A stretch of DNA of 64,000 nt from Pachypanchax playfairii. Taxonomy: Eukaryota > Chordata > Actinopteri > Cyprinodontiformes > Aplocheilidae. Shown in pieces: positions 1-13,300 of this stretch. The notes beneath the pieces were generated by a model, which was given only the letters and a program-made list of their open reading frames with translations, was not told the origin of the DNA and did no database searches. The stretch is taken from assembly GCA_006937955.1 (NCBI GenBank), contig SSNP01000191.1, positions 534,698 to 598,697 of the forward strand, in the 5' to 3' direction. The position numbers were made by a program, and so were the translations under genes. The stretch's first letter is position 1; the number at the start of each line of letters is the position of its first letter.

Positions 1-855
1 TTCAAGCTTTAAAGTAGGTTTGAAGTTTAAATTTAAATTTTAGTTTCTATTTTATGAACTTGATGGATAAAAGTCGATCTGTTTTTCAGACTCGGTTGCT
101 ATGGGAACCAAGCAAAATGGGGAGAAGCATAGTTTTTCACCATGGTAACAGACAGTAAATAACTGTATTTATAGTTTGGCTAATATTTCTGATCAGTACA
201 TGTTCAGTTTTCATTAGATGCTGTTTGTCTCCTGCTGAATCTCACCATAATAATAAACATAAATAACAATTACATTTGGGTCATTTACAGCTTTTCTCTC
301 AAGGAAACAACATGACATGAATAATTTCACAAATAAAAGTCATGTGGTTTATTTAGGGGCGTTCAGTATATTTAATAAAACACCTGTTGCACATGAGCTC
401 GTTACACAAGTAGAAAAATATTTCAGGCATATTCAAAATACATGTGACTAAAAACTGGATCTAATCTAATGTTCCTTTAACTGGGTTTTCTTTTGAAATT
501 TTTGCTTTTGGCAGCTTTATTTTTTCATTTTGTTTTTTATTTGCAGTGTAAATAGATGCATCCCTGAAGATTTTCTGTTTGTCATGATGCAACAGGATTA
601 AACTCAAGATCTGGTTCTTATTTATTCTGACTTCAAGGGGTTCAGGAGACTCTTACCTCACTTCACAAAGAATAATGTATATTTAATCCTTTGACTTAAG
701 TTCCAATAAACATTTTGTTCAATATTTGCTGTCCTCATTAACATTTAGAGAGAGGAACGACTGGTGGTTGTTGGTTATGACTTTAAAGCTGCTACACTTA
801 ATTTGCATAACAAATTAGCTTAACATATTTTTTCATGCCCATTAAAAACGTTTTA
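1..855. other. AT-rich intergenic DNA, no gene seen
   Basis: No reading frame with recognisable protein character, no RNA gene and no clear repeat was found. The stretch ends at the target-site duplication of the solo LTR that follows. A TTTAAAG motif near 782-788 could be the left end of an element into which the LTR later inserted, but it is too diverged to call. Confidence 0.5.
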
Positions 856-860
856 ACACA

Positions 861-1595
861 TGTTATGACCCCCGTGTGTAGCACAGGTGGGCATATTGTT
901 TTGATTTGTGTTCTCCTGCTGGCTATGTTCTGCCCCTGTTTTCTTGTTCCATATTGAGTGACCTCTCACCTAAAACCCTGATGCAAGATGGCAGCTTCCA
1001 TGTGTTTGTCCGGTCACCATGGAAACGACACAAGGTTCCGGCAGCCTCATCACGTGAAGATCCTTCCGCGCGTTACCAGGTGGAACCAATGGAGGCTGAT
1101 TGACTACCTACAACCGGAACCCAGGATAAAAGGCTGGATGGACCATGGCTGGAGGAGCTACTTGTAAGCAAGTAGACTCCAGGGTTGGCTTTGTGCAGCT
1201 TATAAAGCTTTGTGAGGAACACTTTTAGGAAACTGAGCGCAGCCCTTCTGAATTTTCCCTTAGGGGTGACAGACATTGATAGCACCTGTATTGGTTGGGA
1301 AAAGGGGCTTTATATTTCTCCAGTCGTTCTGGAGGCGGATAGTTTATTCTGCTTTGAGGGGTAAAACCCTTTTATTACATTTGGGTTGAGTTTGGTTAAG
1401 GTTAACTATTTCACTGCATTATTTTGCTGGGCTGTGTTTAGTAGTTTTGTTAGAGCTCCCAGCCCCTGACTTATTTGTTATTTATTTTATTTTCATTACT
1501 GAATAAAATGATAGATTTGTTTTCCACAAGTGTCTCACCTCTATTGTTTTTCCTCTCCTCCCCCTTCTTTTAGAAGGAGAAAAGCAAGCGTAACA
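861..1595 (+). mobile_element. Solo LTR of a retrotransposon, with 5-bp target duplication
   Basis: The 735-bp block starts TGTTATGACC and ends GCGTAACA, so its ends form the inverted pair TGTTA/TAACA typical of long terminal repeats. It is flanked by identical ACACA pentamers at 856-860 and 1596-1600, the target-site duplication. Inside are a CCAAT motif (about 1086), a TATA-like GGATAAAAGG (1124-1133) and a polyadenylation signal AATAAA (1502-1507), in the order expected of U3-R on the + strand. No primer-binding site, coding region or second LTR is present, so this is a solo LTR left by recombination between two LTRs. A 5-bp duplication suits Ty3/gypsy-type or retrovirus-like elements; the family is not identified. 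Confidence 0.85.
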
Positions 1596-1600
1596 ACACA

Positions 1601-2134
1601 GCATGAAGAAAAATATGTTGTGAAGATTAAAAAAAAACAACAAAAAATAATTAAGTGGTTCTCCCGTATTTGTCTAAAAACATCAACCAATCAAATGGTT
1701 CGGCTCGAAAGGAATGATTGGACAGTCTCTCCAGCCATACGGACTTCCGCATTTATTTGGCTTCTGTGCTCCTAAAAAACTGAGACATATTACGGCAGCA
1801 CACCACTGCTGGGAGTGTTCACCACTCTACCATGTCACAGCAGGAGAAACAGCCGCCGGCTGGTTCCACGTCAGGTTCAGGACAATGTAACAATTAATGT
1901 CAGTTGTTAGTTGTTATATTGTTTTCACTTACCGGTGATTCCACCATGTTACGGTACTTGAATGAACTGCGGACCAGTGTCTTGCACTCGGTCGTCTTCT
2001 GGGGCTACGCGTGTTTCCAAACCTGGGGGGGGGGGCTTAGGAATTCTACCCGACGGGAGGGGCGAGAGTTCTGTGACTTTGTTTACATTTGTTGACATTC
2101 TAAGCTAGGCAATTTGAAATAGGGTATATCACCT
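1601..2134. mobile_element. Possible TTAA-type MITE remnant beside the LTR
   Basis: The right edge reads GGTATATCACCT followed by TTAA (2135-2138). Read from the other strand this is TTAAAGGTGATATACC, the TTAAAGG start typical of T2/Kolobok-type elements. The interior is more GC-rich than its surroundings. A left end was not found with confidence; it may lie before the LTR at 861, which would then be nested. A poly-G run lies at about 2027-2036. There is no coding potential. Confidence 0.35.
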
Positions 2135-2138
2135 TTAA

Positions 2139-3322
2139 TAGAACAACTAAAGCAGACGAGGCTGAGATGGATCACGCGGATTCCAGGAATTAGGATCGCC
2201 CCGGGCCTTTAGAGGAGAATTACGTTTTCTTCTTTTCATGAAAGATGCTCTGCAAACCTGAGCAACATAAACTGAATGTATAGAATAAATGAAGGTGCAC
2301 ACCTGAAGAAACATGTTTTAGAATTTATCAGTATGTTTTCATCAGTATGTTACATGTCAGCATTTGTTTCCCTTTTTTCCAAACCTTTCCTTTTTGTTTC
2401 TTTCTGCTGAATCTCTACTAGCTTGTTGGTTGTTCACTTGTGTTTGTAAAGCCAAGAACACTATTGATTGGTGGATTTGGACTCAAGACAAAGACAAAAT
2501 TTGTAGGTTTACAAGCTGCAGAGGCAGCCAGAGTGAGATTTAGTGGAGGAGGAGAGACGGGCGGTAGGTTTGGAAAGAGATGGAGGGTGGATGTGTTTTA
2601 CTTTAGAGTTCAGGAGGATTTGTAGGGCAAATAAGGACAAACGTCTAAAATGTGAGTTGAGTGAATTAATGTCAATCTGAACTAGTAAGATGCTTTTCTA
2701 TAAATCTTGTAAAACAGCTGAGGAGTGATGGGAAGTGTCTGTTTGGATAATGTTAAAGCAGCGAGAACAAAGTCAAGTTGTGAGCTCTGACTCACCTGCT
2801 CCTACCTGTGAACCGCACGCCACCCACCTCAGTATCCATCTGCAGCGTCTCTTCAGAGATGAAGCCTCTGATTGATCTCTCCCTGCTGATTTTCTTTTTT
2901 TGGAACTGAAACAAAACCTTGAATTCAAGATATTATTCCTTCCATGTTTGGGTTTGAATTGTCTGTTTTGGTACAAAGAGAGAATATTTTCTTTTGCTGG
3001 CTTTTTCCTCATGAAAAGTTCTTCTTTGAGTTTAAAGTTCTTTATATGGTTCTGTTTAAATAAACCTGAATGCAAGTGAAGGTCATGAAGTTATGTTTTT
3101 GGGGTAAACAACTTTTCAGAGATAATGATGCAGTTATGCATCATGCTGCTCACAGACCACGTCTATATATTTATAGAATGAGTTATAAAACAAAGATTTT
3201 ATGACGAAAACAGTGTAAAATCCTTCCAGATCATCAGCATCAAGTCTTCATGTATGTAGGACCAGGGGCAGATTTAGAACGGAAGATCAGGGGCTCACAT
3301 AACTAATAGGTTATATAGTTAA
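2139..3322. other. Intergenic DNA, nothing recognised
   Basis: AT-rich sequence with short incidental reading frames only. None shows a domain, splice context or family motif. Confidence 0.5.
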
Positions 3323-3702
3323 AGTCCAGACCTGAATCCTATTGAGATGCTATGGCATGACCTTAAAAAGGCGGTTCATGCTAGAAAATCCTCAAATGAA
3401 GCTGAATTACAACAATTCTGCAAAGATAAGTGGGCCAAAATTCCTCCAGAGCTGTAAAAGACTCGTTGTAAGTTATTGCAAACGCTTGATTGCAAGTATT
3501 GCTGCTAAGGGTGGCCCAACCAGTTACACAGGACCATGTAGGGTTGGATTTATTTTCTCACTAAATAATAAAAGACATCTTTAAAAATTGCATTTTGTGT
3601 TTGTTATCTTTGACTAATGGTTAAATGTGTTTGATGATCAGAAACTTTTTGAGTGACAAACATGCAAAAGAATAAGAAATCAGAAAGTTTTTCACACCAC
3701 TG
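3323..3702 (+). pseudogene. 3' fragment of a degenerate Tc1/mariner transposon
   Basis: The frame from 3323 reads SPDLNPIEMLWHDLKKAV, the last catalytic block of Tc1-family transposases; the Glu of NPIE is the third residue of the DDE triad. The frame runs on through WAKIPPEL and is then stopped by TAA at 3455-3457, although recognisable C-terminal codons (such as AAKGGPTSY) continue in a shifted frame. The piece ends at CACACCACTG (to 3702) followed by TA, which is the terminal inverted repeat and target dinucleotide of such elements. Everything upstream of the catalytic block, including the other terminal repeat and the DNA-binding domain, is missing. It is a dead 5'-deleted copy from a family different from the two intact copies at 27 and 43 kb. 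Confidence 0.8.
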
Positions 3703-3802
3703 TATCTGCTCTGTTTCTACCTTTAAAATACTTTTTTCCCCTATTTTATGAGTCAATTTTGTCTTTTTCCTGCTTCCTAAATGCAGTAAAATGCCCTTTA
3801 AA

Positions 3803-3807
<5 letters not shown>

Positions 3808-3843
<36 letters not shown>
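3808..3843. repeat. (TA)n microsatellite
   Basis: About 18 uninterrupted TA units. It directly abuts the 5'-truncated end of the retroelement remnant that follows. Confidence 0.95.
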
Positions 3844-3844
<1 letters not shown>

Positions 3845-4345
3845 GGGCTGGAAACCCCAAGGTCAAAGTGGGAAACAGCTCCGAAGGTGGTGGAGAACGA
3901 CCGAGCAAAGATCCTGTGGGACTTCCAGATCCAGACAGACAGGATGGTAATGGCGAACCAACCAGACATTGTGGTGGTTGATAAAGAGCAGAGGAAAGCA
4001 GTTGTGGTGGATGTGGCGATACCAAGTGATGGCAACATCAGGAAGAAGGAACATGAGAAACATAAGAAATACCAAGGGCTCAGAGAGGAGCTAGAGAAGA
4101 CTTGGAAGATGAAGGTGATAATAGTACCCGTGGTAATTGGAGCACTTGGGGCAGTAACCCCCAAACTGGAGGAATGGCTCCAGCAGATCCCTGGAAGAAC
4201 CTCGGACATCTCAGTCCAGAAAAGTGCAGTACTCTGAACAGCTAAAATACTGCGCAGGACCCTCAAGCTCCCAGGCCTCTGGTAGAGGTGCCCGAGCTTG
4301 GAACGGGAAAAAAACACTGCCCAAGTGGCGAGAGGGGAATTTTAT
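3843..4345 (+). pseudogene. C-terminal endonuclease remnant of a non-LTR retrotransposon
   Basis: An open frame on the + strand encodes about 130 residues that contain NDRAKILWDFQIQTD, then QPDIVVVDKEQRKAVVVDVA, then GALGAVTPKLEEWLQQIPG. The PD...(x)...D-V-A pattern matches the restriction-enzyme-like endonuclease that forms the C-terminus of R2/R4/NeSL-type non-LTR elements. In fish the best-known member with this layout is Rex6/Dong of the R4 clade; that subfamily assignment is from memory of the family. A TGA at 4235-4237 breaks the frame, while coding-like sequence (AKILRRTLKLPGL) continues behind it, so the copy is dead. The reverse transcriptase is absent: the copy is 5'-truncated, as is usual for target-primed insertion. 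The end near 4345 is approximate. Confidence 0.65.
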
Positions 4346-7300
4346 TTTTATTTATTATGTATGTGTTGCATAATTGAGGGACAATGTTTTTAATATGCAG
4401 TGATCAATTCTTTTTGAATGCAATTAATACATTTTAGACATTCAATATTTATGTTTTAACTCTAAATAAATAACTTAGGCTGTTATTTTCAGAGGGTGAC
4501 AAAATGCAAATGTATTCTTTTTGTAATAAAAACTTTACTGATAGTAAGCAAACGTTTAACACAGAAGAGTTACACACCTGAATCATGGCTTGTTTCATCA
4601 GAGCTGCTGCTGCAAGTCGGTAGTTTTTGTTTAAAAAACCTCCTGATATCCACGTCAATCCGTCATAAGGATGCATCCCATACGCAGTGCTGTAGTGTAC
4701 CATATCTAGTAGTAGCAGTCAGGCTGCAATCAGCCTGCAGGCACACTACTAGACCGGCAGGAGCGTTTCTTCTTCAGTGGGTCTCTTCTGAGCTGAAAAG
4801 TTCTTCTTTTAAATGTTTCTGTATGTTTTTAATGTTTTCTGTAGCTAACGAGTAGAAACACACTTCACTTCAACACCATGACGTTTGGGGTGAATGGACA
4901 TTGTTCAGTCTGGATTTCAGGAGCTGAACCCCCCCCCAACTCCCCGTCCTTATGATTACAGTCAGTGTAAATGTCATTCCAGTGGAGTCTCTTGTGTGAA
5001 AGTGCTTCTCATGTAAAATAAATAGTAGATGCGTCACATAAGATGCAACAAACACAGAAACAAAACGAGTACAAGGGTTGGAGTGACTGAGTGATCACAG
5101 TCGGTCTCTGCAGGTAAGAGTGAACGTTAGGATGACCAGCATATTTATTTATTTGTACCAGTGACTGTAAAGACTCGAGTTATACAAGCTGTTCTTGATG
5201 TCAGTCACAACAACCTAAACTATCATGTAAATAAATGAGAGGGAAAGAGAAAACATGCAGCATTTAATAAGAAGAAACATGGATGAACTTAAAAAGAGTC
5301 AAACTCCAGTAACGTGCAGCTTTGGCTACAACTTTAAAGGTTTCTGGATCCATGGACTGTGTCCTCAGAGAAAAATCTTCACGCTGAAACAAAACATTTA
5401 AATATAAGAGGAACATCTGAGGAAAGACGTCATGTCTCTGGAGTGTGCTGTGTGGGATGATACAGGCCTCATGTGCTACATTTTATCAGCTGTTTGGTTT
5501 CAGAGTCTTTGTGATGCTGCCGTCAGCTGAGTGAGTGGGCGTGGTCAGAGTCATCATGGACTGTGATGCACAAAACTCAAGCTGTTTTACTAGAAAATCT
5601 GGTTTTACAGTCCGACAGGTAGAAAATCTAAAGTTGTTTGTAAATTATTTCTATTCAGTTGCAGTAGTTAGATTTGGGTTGGAATGCTGAGAGATGAACC
5701 GTAAAGACGGGGTTTGGTTTAGTTTCTGATAGAAAAGTCTGTGTACCAGTTTAATCCTGATATGTACTCACATCTGTTGGTGGAGAGGTCAAAGGTCAAG
5801 TTGGACTGTTAATAATGAAAATCATTCAGTAAAAATGTGTTAAAGTATAAAAAACATGAACATTAACTGAACATTGGATGTCTGATATGTATGTGTTCTG
5901 TTTTTAGATGTTTTAATTGTTTTATGTGTGACAAAACAACCACTTCTGATGTGAACGGGCCCCACAGTTCCATTAAATTTTATCAGACATGTAAAGATAA
6001 CTCGACACTACTAGATGAAGATGTCCTCCAGTGAACATCTCCTCATTGTGCTGTCATGAAATCATTCTTTAAAAATAGATATTTCCTAGAAACCTTGTTC
6101 TTCGTTGACTTGCTGGAAGAGTTTGTGGTAAAAATAAATGAATATATTCTTTCTAACTTTCTTTCATTTATTTTCTCTCTTTGTAGAAAACAAAAGTTTG
6201 ACTTTCCCACACAAACTCTTTGGTTTTCTTTCTGAATTTGGCGAAGCATCAAAAAGCTCAGAGTCTTTCTTCCCACACAAACCCACATCATCCTCCATCG
6301 TGACACTCAATCCTGTAATCACAGTCAACCTTTGATTAGAGATCATACGGTTTGTCCTTGTGCGCTAATAAGGTGAAAGTGCTTCATGATACAGACAAAT
6401 TATTAGATTTTACATCCTGATGTGGAACTTGGCATAAAATTGATTTTATTGATGAAGTTGAGGTTTGTATTGTAAGAGAGCTCTAAAAACAAACATAGAG
6501 TAATAGGTTTGTCCTCCGAGCTTCACTAACAACATGCAGCTCTGTCTGCTTCTGCAGTGACGATCAAACATCTTGTCAGGGGAGAAAAGACGAGACCTAT
6601 TTTATAAAGTTATCTTCTTCCTGGTACAGGAGGAGAGTTCAGACAGGATTCAGGTGACTGGAGTCTCATTTGTCTGTGAATGCACCTTTTGGGACATGTG
6701 TCATTTTATCATGGCGTCTGTCTGACAGGAAACAGACATAGAAGGACACAGATCTCAGTAACAACTCAGAGACGAGGACAAAGAAGGTGTCTGAAGATGT
6801 TTGGGTCAGTCTCTGGTCTCAGATCCAGTGATTGATTCATCTAAAGACCAGGTTTAAATCAGAGGGTGATGTTCTCCAGAGTGAAGACGATGTGATTTCC
6901 ACAGGTATTAATTCTGTCTGAGAACACAAACTCACACACACAACTGGTCATCCCAGTAATTGTCTGACCTCCTTTCAAACCTCTGACCCTCTGACTCTGA
7001 GGGAAGATGAGGAATAAGGAGAAACTCTCTGTTTTCAGCTTTTACTGAACAGGTGTTTGATCTGAAAAAGTCTCAGTAGATTAAAAAAACTGTTTAATAA
7101 TGTGTGATTCAGTTTTAAAGGGTCAAACAGATGAATCATATTTCAAGATCATTGTTAATTATGAAGTTAAATATGTTTCAAAACATCCACACCTGTACAG
7201 ATAAATTTTTACTTGTACCAAATGGTAAAAAACAACAAAAATCAACTTGAATGTATGTAAAAACATTTCACCTGCGGTAAATTTTCTCACAAACTTGCTC

Positions 7301-10300
7301 GGAATTTTAAAGTGTGGATCCAAAATACAAGCGTGTGACTTCAAATTACAAGCACATATTTACCTTCATAGTTAATAGTAATCAAAATAACTGTTTGTAT
7401 CAATATAATCTGTGTTGTAGAGGCAATTTAACTTTAAAATAAATGAAATTGTTTTTTAAGTCAGTAAGATTTTTTAATCTAACCTGGACTGATGAGCTCA
7501 TTTAGATTTATATTGTTCTGCAACAGAGACACATAGTTATAAACTCTTCTCCTCACTTCAGAGATCAGCAGGAACATCTTGAAAGACAACAACATCCTGC
7601 ACTTTCAGTGGAAGGTATTGATTTGTAGATATCAGAAGAAGCAGAAGGCTCCAACTCCAAGAGATCCGAAAGCAGAGGAAACTTCAGTCTCCTGTTAGTC
7701 TGCATGCAAAACCTGCAAACATGAGGGATTTATTTATTTATTCACTTCTGTACCTGACTGGTTCCAGTAGTTTGGAACCAGCTGAACACCTTGTTGCACC
7801 ATCTGAAACACAAAACAATCCTGCTGCAGTAACATGAACTCTCTGCTGGATCAGAGCCAAGAACCTCTTCTATCAGAGACAGGAAGCAGAATTACAAAGA
7901 CCAGAATCCGTCTCATATGATGTGAGTCCTTCATTTACATGTTTTAACTTAGTGAAGCTATAATCAAGATGAGATAATAAAATGTTTAAATTCATTCTAA
8001 TTGCTGCTGACAAAGAGAATAAAATGTTTGTGGGAAATGAATTCAACAGTTTGTGGAAAGAACTTCTGTGTAAAAAGTAAAATGTTCATTTTGTTGTTTT
8101 AATGAAGATTACTGAGAAATAAGATTAATCAAAGTTCTGCTCTTGGAGGAAAACCAGAGACCAGCTGTCACACAGGAATTAGACAGTTCCAACTGTTGCA
8201 TCCTTCAGATGAGAGGAGGGACCATATGATGTCACTACCTGCTGAGATATTTACCTGTTTTAGGTCATGTGTTTTTAACAACACCTTCTGATTGGCCGCT
8301 GGGATAAATAAAGTGTTTTGGACAAATTAAACTGAAGTGAACCAAAAATAGATGTTAAACAACAGATCTGTAGTGTTTTGATTACAGGGTCACCATCTAT
8401 GAATGAGGAGACAAAAAAGACAAATTACCATAAAAAAGGAATTTCATTAGAGTCCAGAGAGAATTAACGACGTCTCCAACAGAATCAGCAGCTTGTGTTC
8501 AAATGCTTCAAATAACATGCAACTGCAGTTTTTTCTAAAGTCTAAAAGTTTGAAAGATTTTTCTAGTGAAAAGGTTGAATTACCATAGAAAGACTGCTGG
8601 AGCAAATAGTGAGAGAATTCTCTGAGGTAATGTTAAGAAAATTAAACCAGAGGCAATGAAACGCTCGTTAAATCAAACAGGCATTTTGGCAACGTGCCCA
8701 ACATTTATTGAGTTTTTAACAATGCATGAAAGAGGCTCAGGTTTCTTTAGTTGTGTTGATCTAAAACTGGTTTAAATCTCAAGCATCTTATTTTCCTGGT
8801 TAAAGAAAAGTCTCAATGAAACATGAAGGAGTAAAATATGTTAAATCATCCACTTTAGATCTTATTTTTCACACAGATGTTTGTCTTTCGTGTTATAAAG
8901 CCTCTGACTCTGAACCACCTGAACATTTCCCATTTAATCTAGTTCTTATCTCCATCAGCGTGCACTGATCAAATCCAGTCCCAGACTCGATCATATATAT
9001 ATGAGTGTGATTTTATTCAGGCTGGCAGTGAAGAAGCAAACTGTTCCAGGTGTGAAACTTCTCATCATAGCAGGTTTGGAATGTTTTACTGCAGCCAAAC
9101 TAAAGTCCATCAGTGTAAAATACATTCTAAAATATATTTATGACACAGTTTAACTTTGACTAAAATGTGCTGGAAATGGAAATGTTAGCAATGTGTCAGA
9201 TCATTTTGTTCAATCTGAGTTCCTTCAGCCTGATTTAGCATCTTAACACATCTGGTTTGATTTTACAGCCTGATGCAGTTCTGATTACAAACAACCTGCA
9301 GTGAAACTCTGGAGCATCAAACTTCTGGGGTTTCAAGACAACTATTTGTTTTTATTACTCCTTTTTATTTACTTCTATTATTATATTTTATATAGACATA
9401 AAGCTCACGTGCTTAATTCTCCCTGTTATCACTGGTTTGTTCTAGATGTGTTTGTGATCTGACCCACTGGCTCAAGAAGTTACAGAAAATGTTGCCTTCA
9501 TGTTCATTAATAACTACATATTATTATTTAAATACAAAAGTCTCATATTATGGAAAAAAATCAGATAAACTGATTCCAGCTTGTTCAGTAGTAAAATCTC
9601 TGCATGTGTCCTTCCTCTTTTATTCTGGAGCTGAAATTGACATTTTCAATAAAGCGACAGGCTCCTCAGCAGGGAGAAGACAGACATCTACATATGTAAG
9701 AGCATTAAATAAAGGGTTTTCATCTCTGTCAGAAATTATAGCCTGACACAAAAAGCTTTTCTATATGAGAAATAAAAGTAATGTTGACAAAAGGTCATTT
9801 AAAAGGTTATTAAAGCCTCCGGAGGGCGACTATCTAAAACACAACAGGAAGCTGAAATCCAGCTGATACTCAGAGAAATCACACTGAGCAGTTGATCTAC
9901 AAGCTGCTCTGCAGAGATAATAAGTGTGTTTTTGTCTTGTTGGGTTAGGGTAACAGACAGAACCGATGCCTTTTGGTCATCTTTGTATTGTATGTTTCCT
10001 CCTTGTGGAGAGAAAATGTTACCACGGTAACTGAGACAATAACATGTTCCTCATCAGTTCATCAGCTTTGCTGGGTAATCATGTATTTACCCAGGATGGG
10101 GTAAACTAGTTGTTTTTATGGTAAATAAGAGTTTTTTTAATTGAAAATGTAGATGCTAAACTGGGTGAGTCCAGTTCAATTCAGAAAATAACTTGTAGTA
10201 TTTTTCTGGTAAATAAATATTTAAAAAGGAAACTAGAATCTTTTGGGTGTTACATGAATTTATTTTATTGGACTGTATTCATGATGATCTTGTTTGTTCC

Positions 10301-13300
10301 TGTCAGGGTGTGCGAGCAGGATGGACTCAGGTGCAGCAGGACTCAGAAACTGGAGGATATAAAACAAAAATGATTTTAATAAATGAAAATAGATTGAATT
10401 TAATGAATGAAAACAGAATATCCAGCAAACCAAAGACAGGAAGTTAATTGTGAAAGGAACCCCTTGCTCAGCATCTGTGTAACCATAGCAACAGTCACTT
10501 TCCTCAGGTTTTCTCCAGGTTTTTTTTTTTTACCATCTTAGCATAAATACTTATTTTCTATTTATTCTGTGTGTATAATTGTCTCTCAAATTAAACTGAA
10601 ATGTAAAAACTTTTCTGAAAGGAATCAAATCAAAAGTGTAACATCAAAATTCAAAATAGTGTTTACTTACAACTTTCATTTTCACAACTTTTTTCACAAA
10701 TTTCACAGCAGATTTGACAAATTCATTATTCCACCTAATTTATCAAGTAGGACACAAAATTGGGAGCAAACGTGTTATTTATCACAAAGCTTGTAAGAAA
10801 AATAGAGATGAATATTTCTGTGTTCTTTCATAAAGACATTAGACTTCAGTAAACTGAGTTCTTCACGTAGCATCAGTTTTTAGTGAAAGAACTCGTAACT
10901 CTGAAGAAACTCTGGAGTGAGACGTGGTTCAACGTTGTGGTGAATCAGTCCTGCATTTCAACATTTCACCCTCCTCCCCCGGAGCCAAAATGAAATCACT
11001 GTGCTCGTCAATATTTTTATGAAGATGAAAGTCTTTAACAGCTATTTTTCTCAGAATGAAGTGCTCCCTGCTCTGCTGCATCCCCCTCCCCCTGCAGGTG
11101 TATCTGTTAGCCATAATAGGTGGCCATATTTCTCAGAGCTGTTCAGTGGTGTCCATATAAGCTCTACAGCTCTGCTCCAAGGCTGATGCTATTTCTATCC
11201 GGCTCTGCAGCCGCCTACAGCTCATCGTAAAGACTTGAATCACTCCCTCTGTCTTCATCTCCCTCCCCGCTGCCCTCGCCTTCCTGCCTTTCAGCTTCTC
11301 ATCGCCTTTCTGTTGGTGTTTTTAACGGTTCGTATACAGACGGCAGAAAACATGAAATATGAAACTAGTTGCAAAAGGTCACACATGTTTTTCTGTGTGT
11401 AAAAAGACTGTAGATGTGTGGGAGTCATCTATAAGTGAATAAAATTTCCATTTCATCATAATAAAAGTTAATTAATGCCAAAGTTCTCTCGAGGGTAACG
11501 ATTCAATCCAAGAAAAATAAATACATCTTTCAAAATGAACAACGGAGGGATTTACACGCGACGTTTCAAGGTTAGAGTTTCAGTAAACACAAATAAAACC
11601 TTCCAGGAGTCGATTCAAGGAGGTTCAGATGTAATGAAGGGATTTTATAATCAATATCAATAGTTTTTGTTATTGAGAATATTTTAATTTGAAAGGATTT
11701 CTTCTACTTTAGAGACTAAATTATCTGCCATGGTGTCTGATGTAGATTTCCTTCTTCATCATTCTCCTACTGATCAGTACATTTGAAGAAAGGAAACCAT
11801 TTTACCATCTTACATGATTAAAATCTTCCCAATTTAAAATAAAAGACTGTCTTGTATCTTCTTCCTTTTTAAGGGACTGATGTTCTGAAACAACTGGCTG
11901 CTTAAAAACAGATGAGATATTAGAACACAAGTAAAAACTGGAACAGTAAATAAAGTGCAGATTTGTTTCAGAACACAGAGATGTTCATGTTTTTAACCTT
12001 TTAATCAGGTTTCAGTCATCAGGAGGGACTGCAGGTTTAGTTTGTGCTCTTTGGGGCCTGAATGTGATTTTTTTTTTCAGCCATGTATCATGTCATGTAT
12101 AAGTGGAAACATGCCTATATGCTTTTCATGTGTGCAAACTGCTTGTGCACAGACACTCATATCATTACTGTTTAAAGTATCTTATTGTGCAACTGTTTGG
12201 TACATACAAACATGTCCCACATTCACATCCAGAAGGTTTTTGGTGCAGCCAAAACGGTGGTGACATTGTCCTTCTGTGTCCATTCTCTATTCTGAAGACA
12301 TAAAAGATGAAGTCTGAGTTATTTCTCACCATGAATTTAAAACAGTTTCTGAGTTATAAATTATCCAAATGTTGCAAGTCTCTTCTCTCAGTGGTCTGAC
12401 TTTATTCTCTTCCTCTGCTTTGGCTTTTGGTTGGTACTAAAACACACTCAGTCAAACCAGCGCTGCAAGCACTCGCCCACTGGGGGCCCGAGGGCCCTTG
12501 TGAACAAGGAAGGATGACAAAATTAACATCAGGTGAAAGATATGCTTTAAGTGTCCTGTAACACCTTAAAAACAATATGAGAGCTCAGCAGATGTAAACC
12601 ACAACTAAAACTCATGACTGATGAATTAATGTTCACGCTTGATCTGTTGTGTCTGTTGGGAAGTATCAGGAGCCAGAGATGATGTGTACAAAGTCTGTCA
12701 GTCATTTGGTGAATAAACAGAAAAAAGCCAAATATTAACCTCCATCTGTCTGCACAGCTCTTCCATTTAGGATCTAAAGACTCTTCTGGGGAATTTTAGC
12801 TTGTGTGAGTTCCTAAACTCCTCAAACCTTAAAAATTCATGTGCACAAAAAACAATCCAGGATTCATCAAAATGATAGTCTGTGCAAAGATCTGAAAGAA
12901 GGTGGCTCCTGTGTGCATAATGAGGATTATTAAAATTCAGATTGACTTTCAGGGAATCACATGTGAATACTTCCAGGCTTTAAAATGCTGTAAAAGTGTC
13001 TGGTTTTATGAGTCTCCAGGGATTTGGCTTTGAGCTTTTGTATCTTAAGCCTTAAAGTTGGCAGACTGGCATCACACAGTGACTAACTCAGTGTTTCATG
13101 GCACAGAAACACTGTGGAAAAGCTCCCCTCCAGAACCTCAAAGTGATGCAGCGCCTGTCAGATGTGCAAACATGTGTATGTAACTTTTCAAAACTTTACA
13201 TGGCTGCACTGGAAAGACAAATAGTTGAGACTTAAATAGTTATTACAGATTAGATTTTAAAGATGATTGATTTAGCATAGCTGATGTCCCATTGGCCCAG

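Noticed and set aside
3604..4317. 237-codon minus frame
   Set aside because: Antisense of the retroelement remnant, joined through the TA repeat to a Tc1 end.
4449..4703. Minus-strand frame with HYSTAYGMHPYDG
   Set aside because: The DNA resembles a common MITE end (GTGCTGTAGTGTAC, GATGCATCC), lies next to a hairpin and has an upstream in-frame stop; no protein family recognised.
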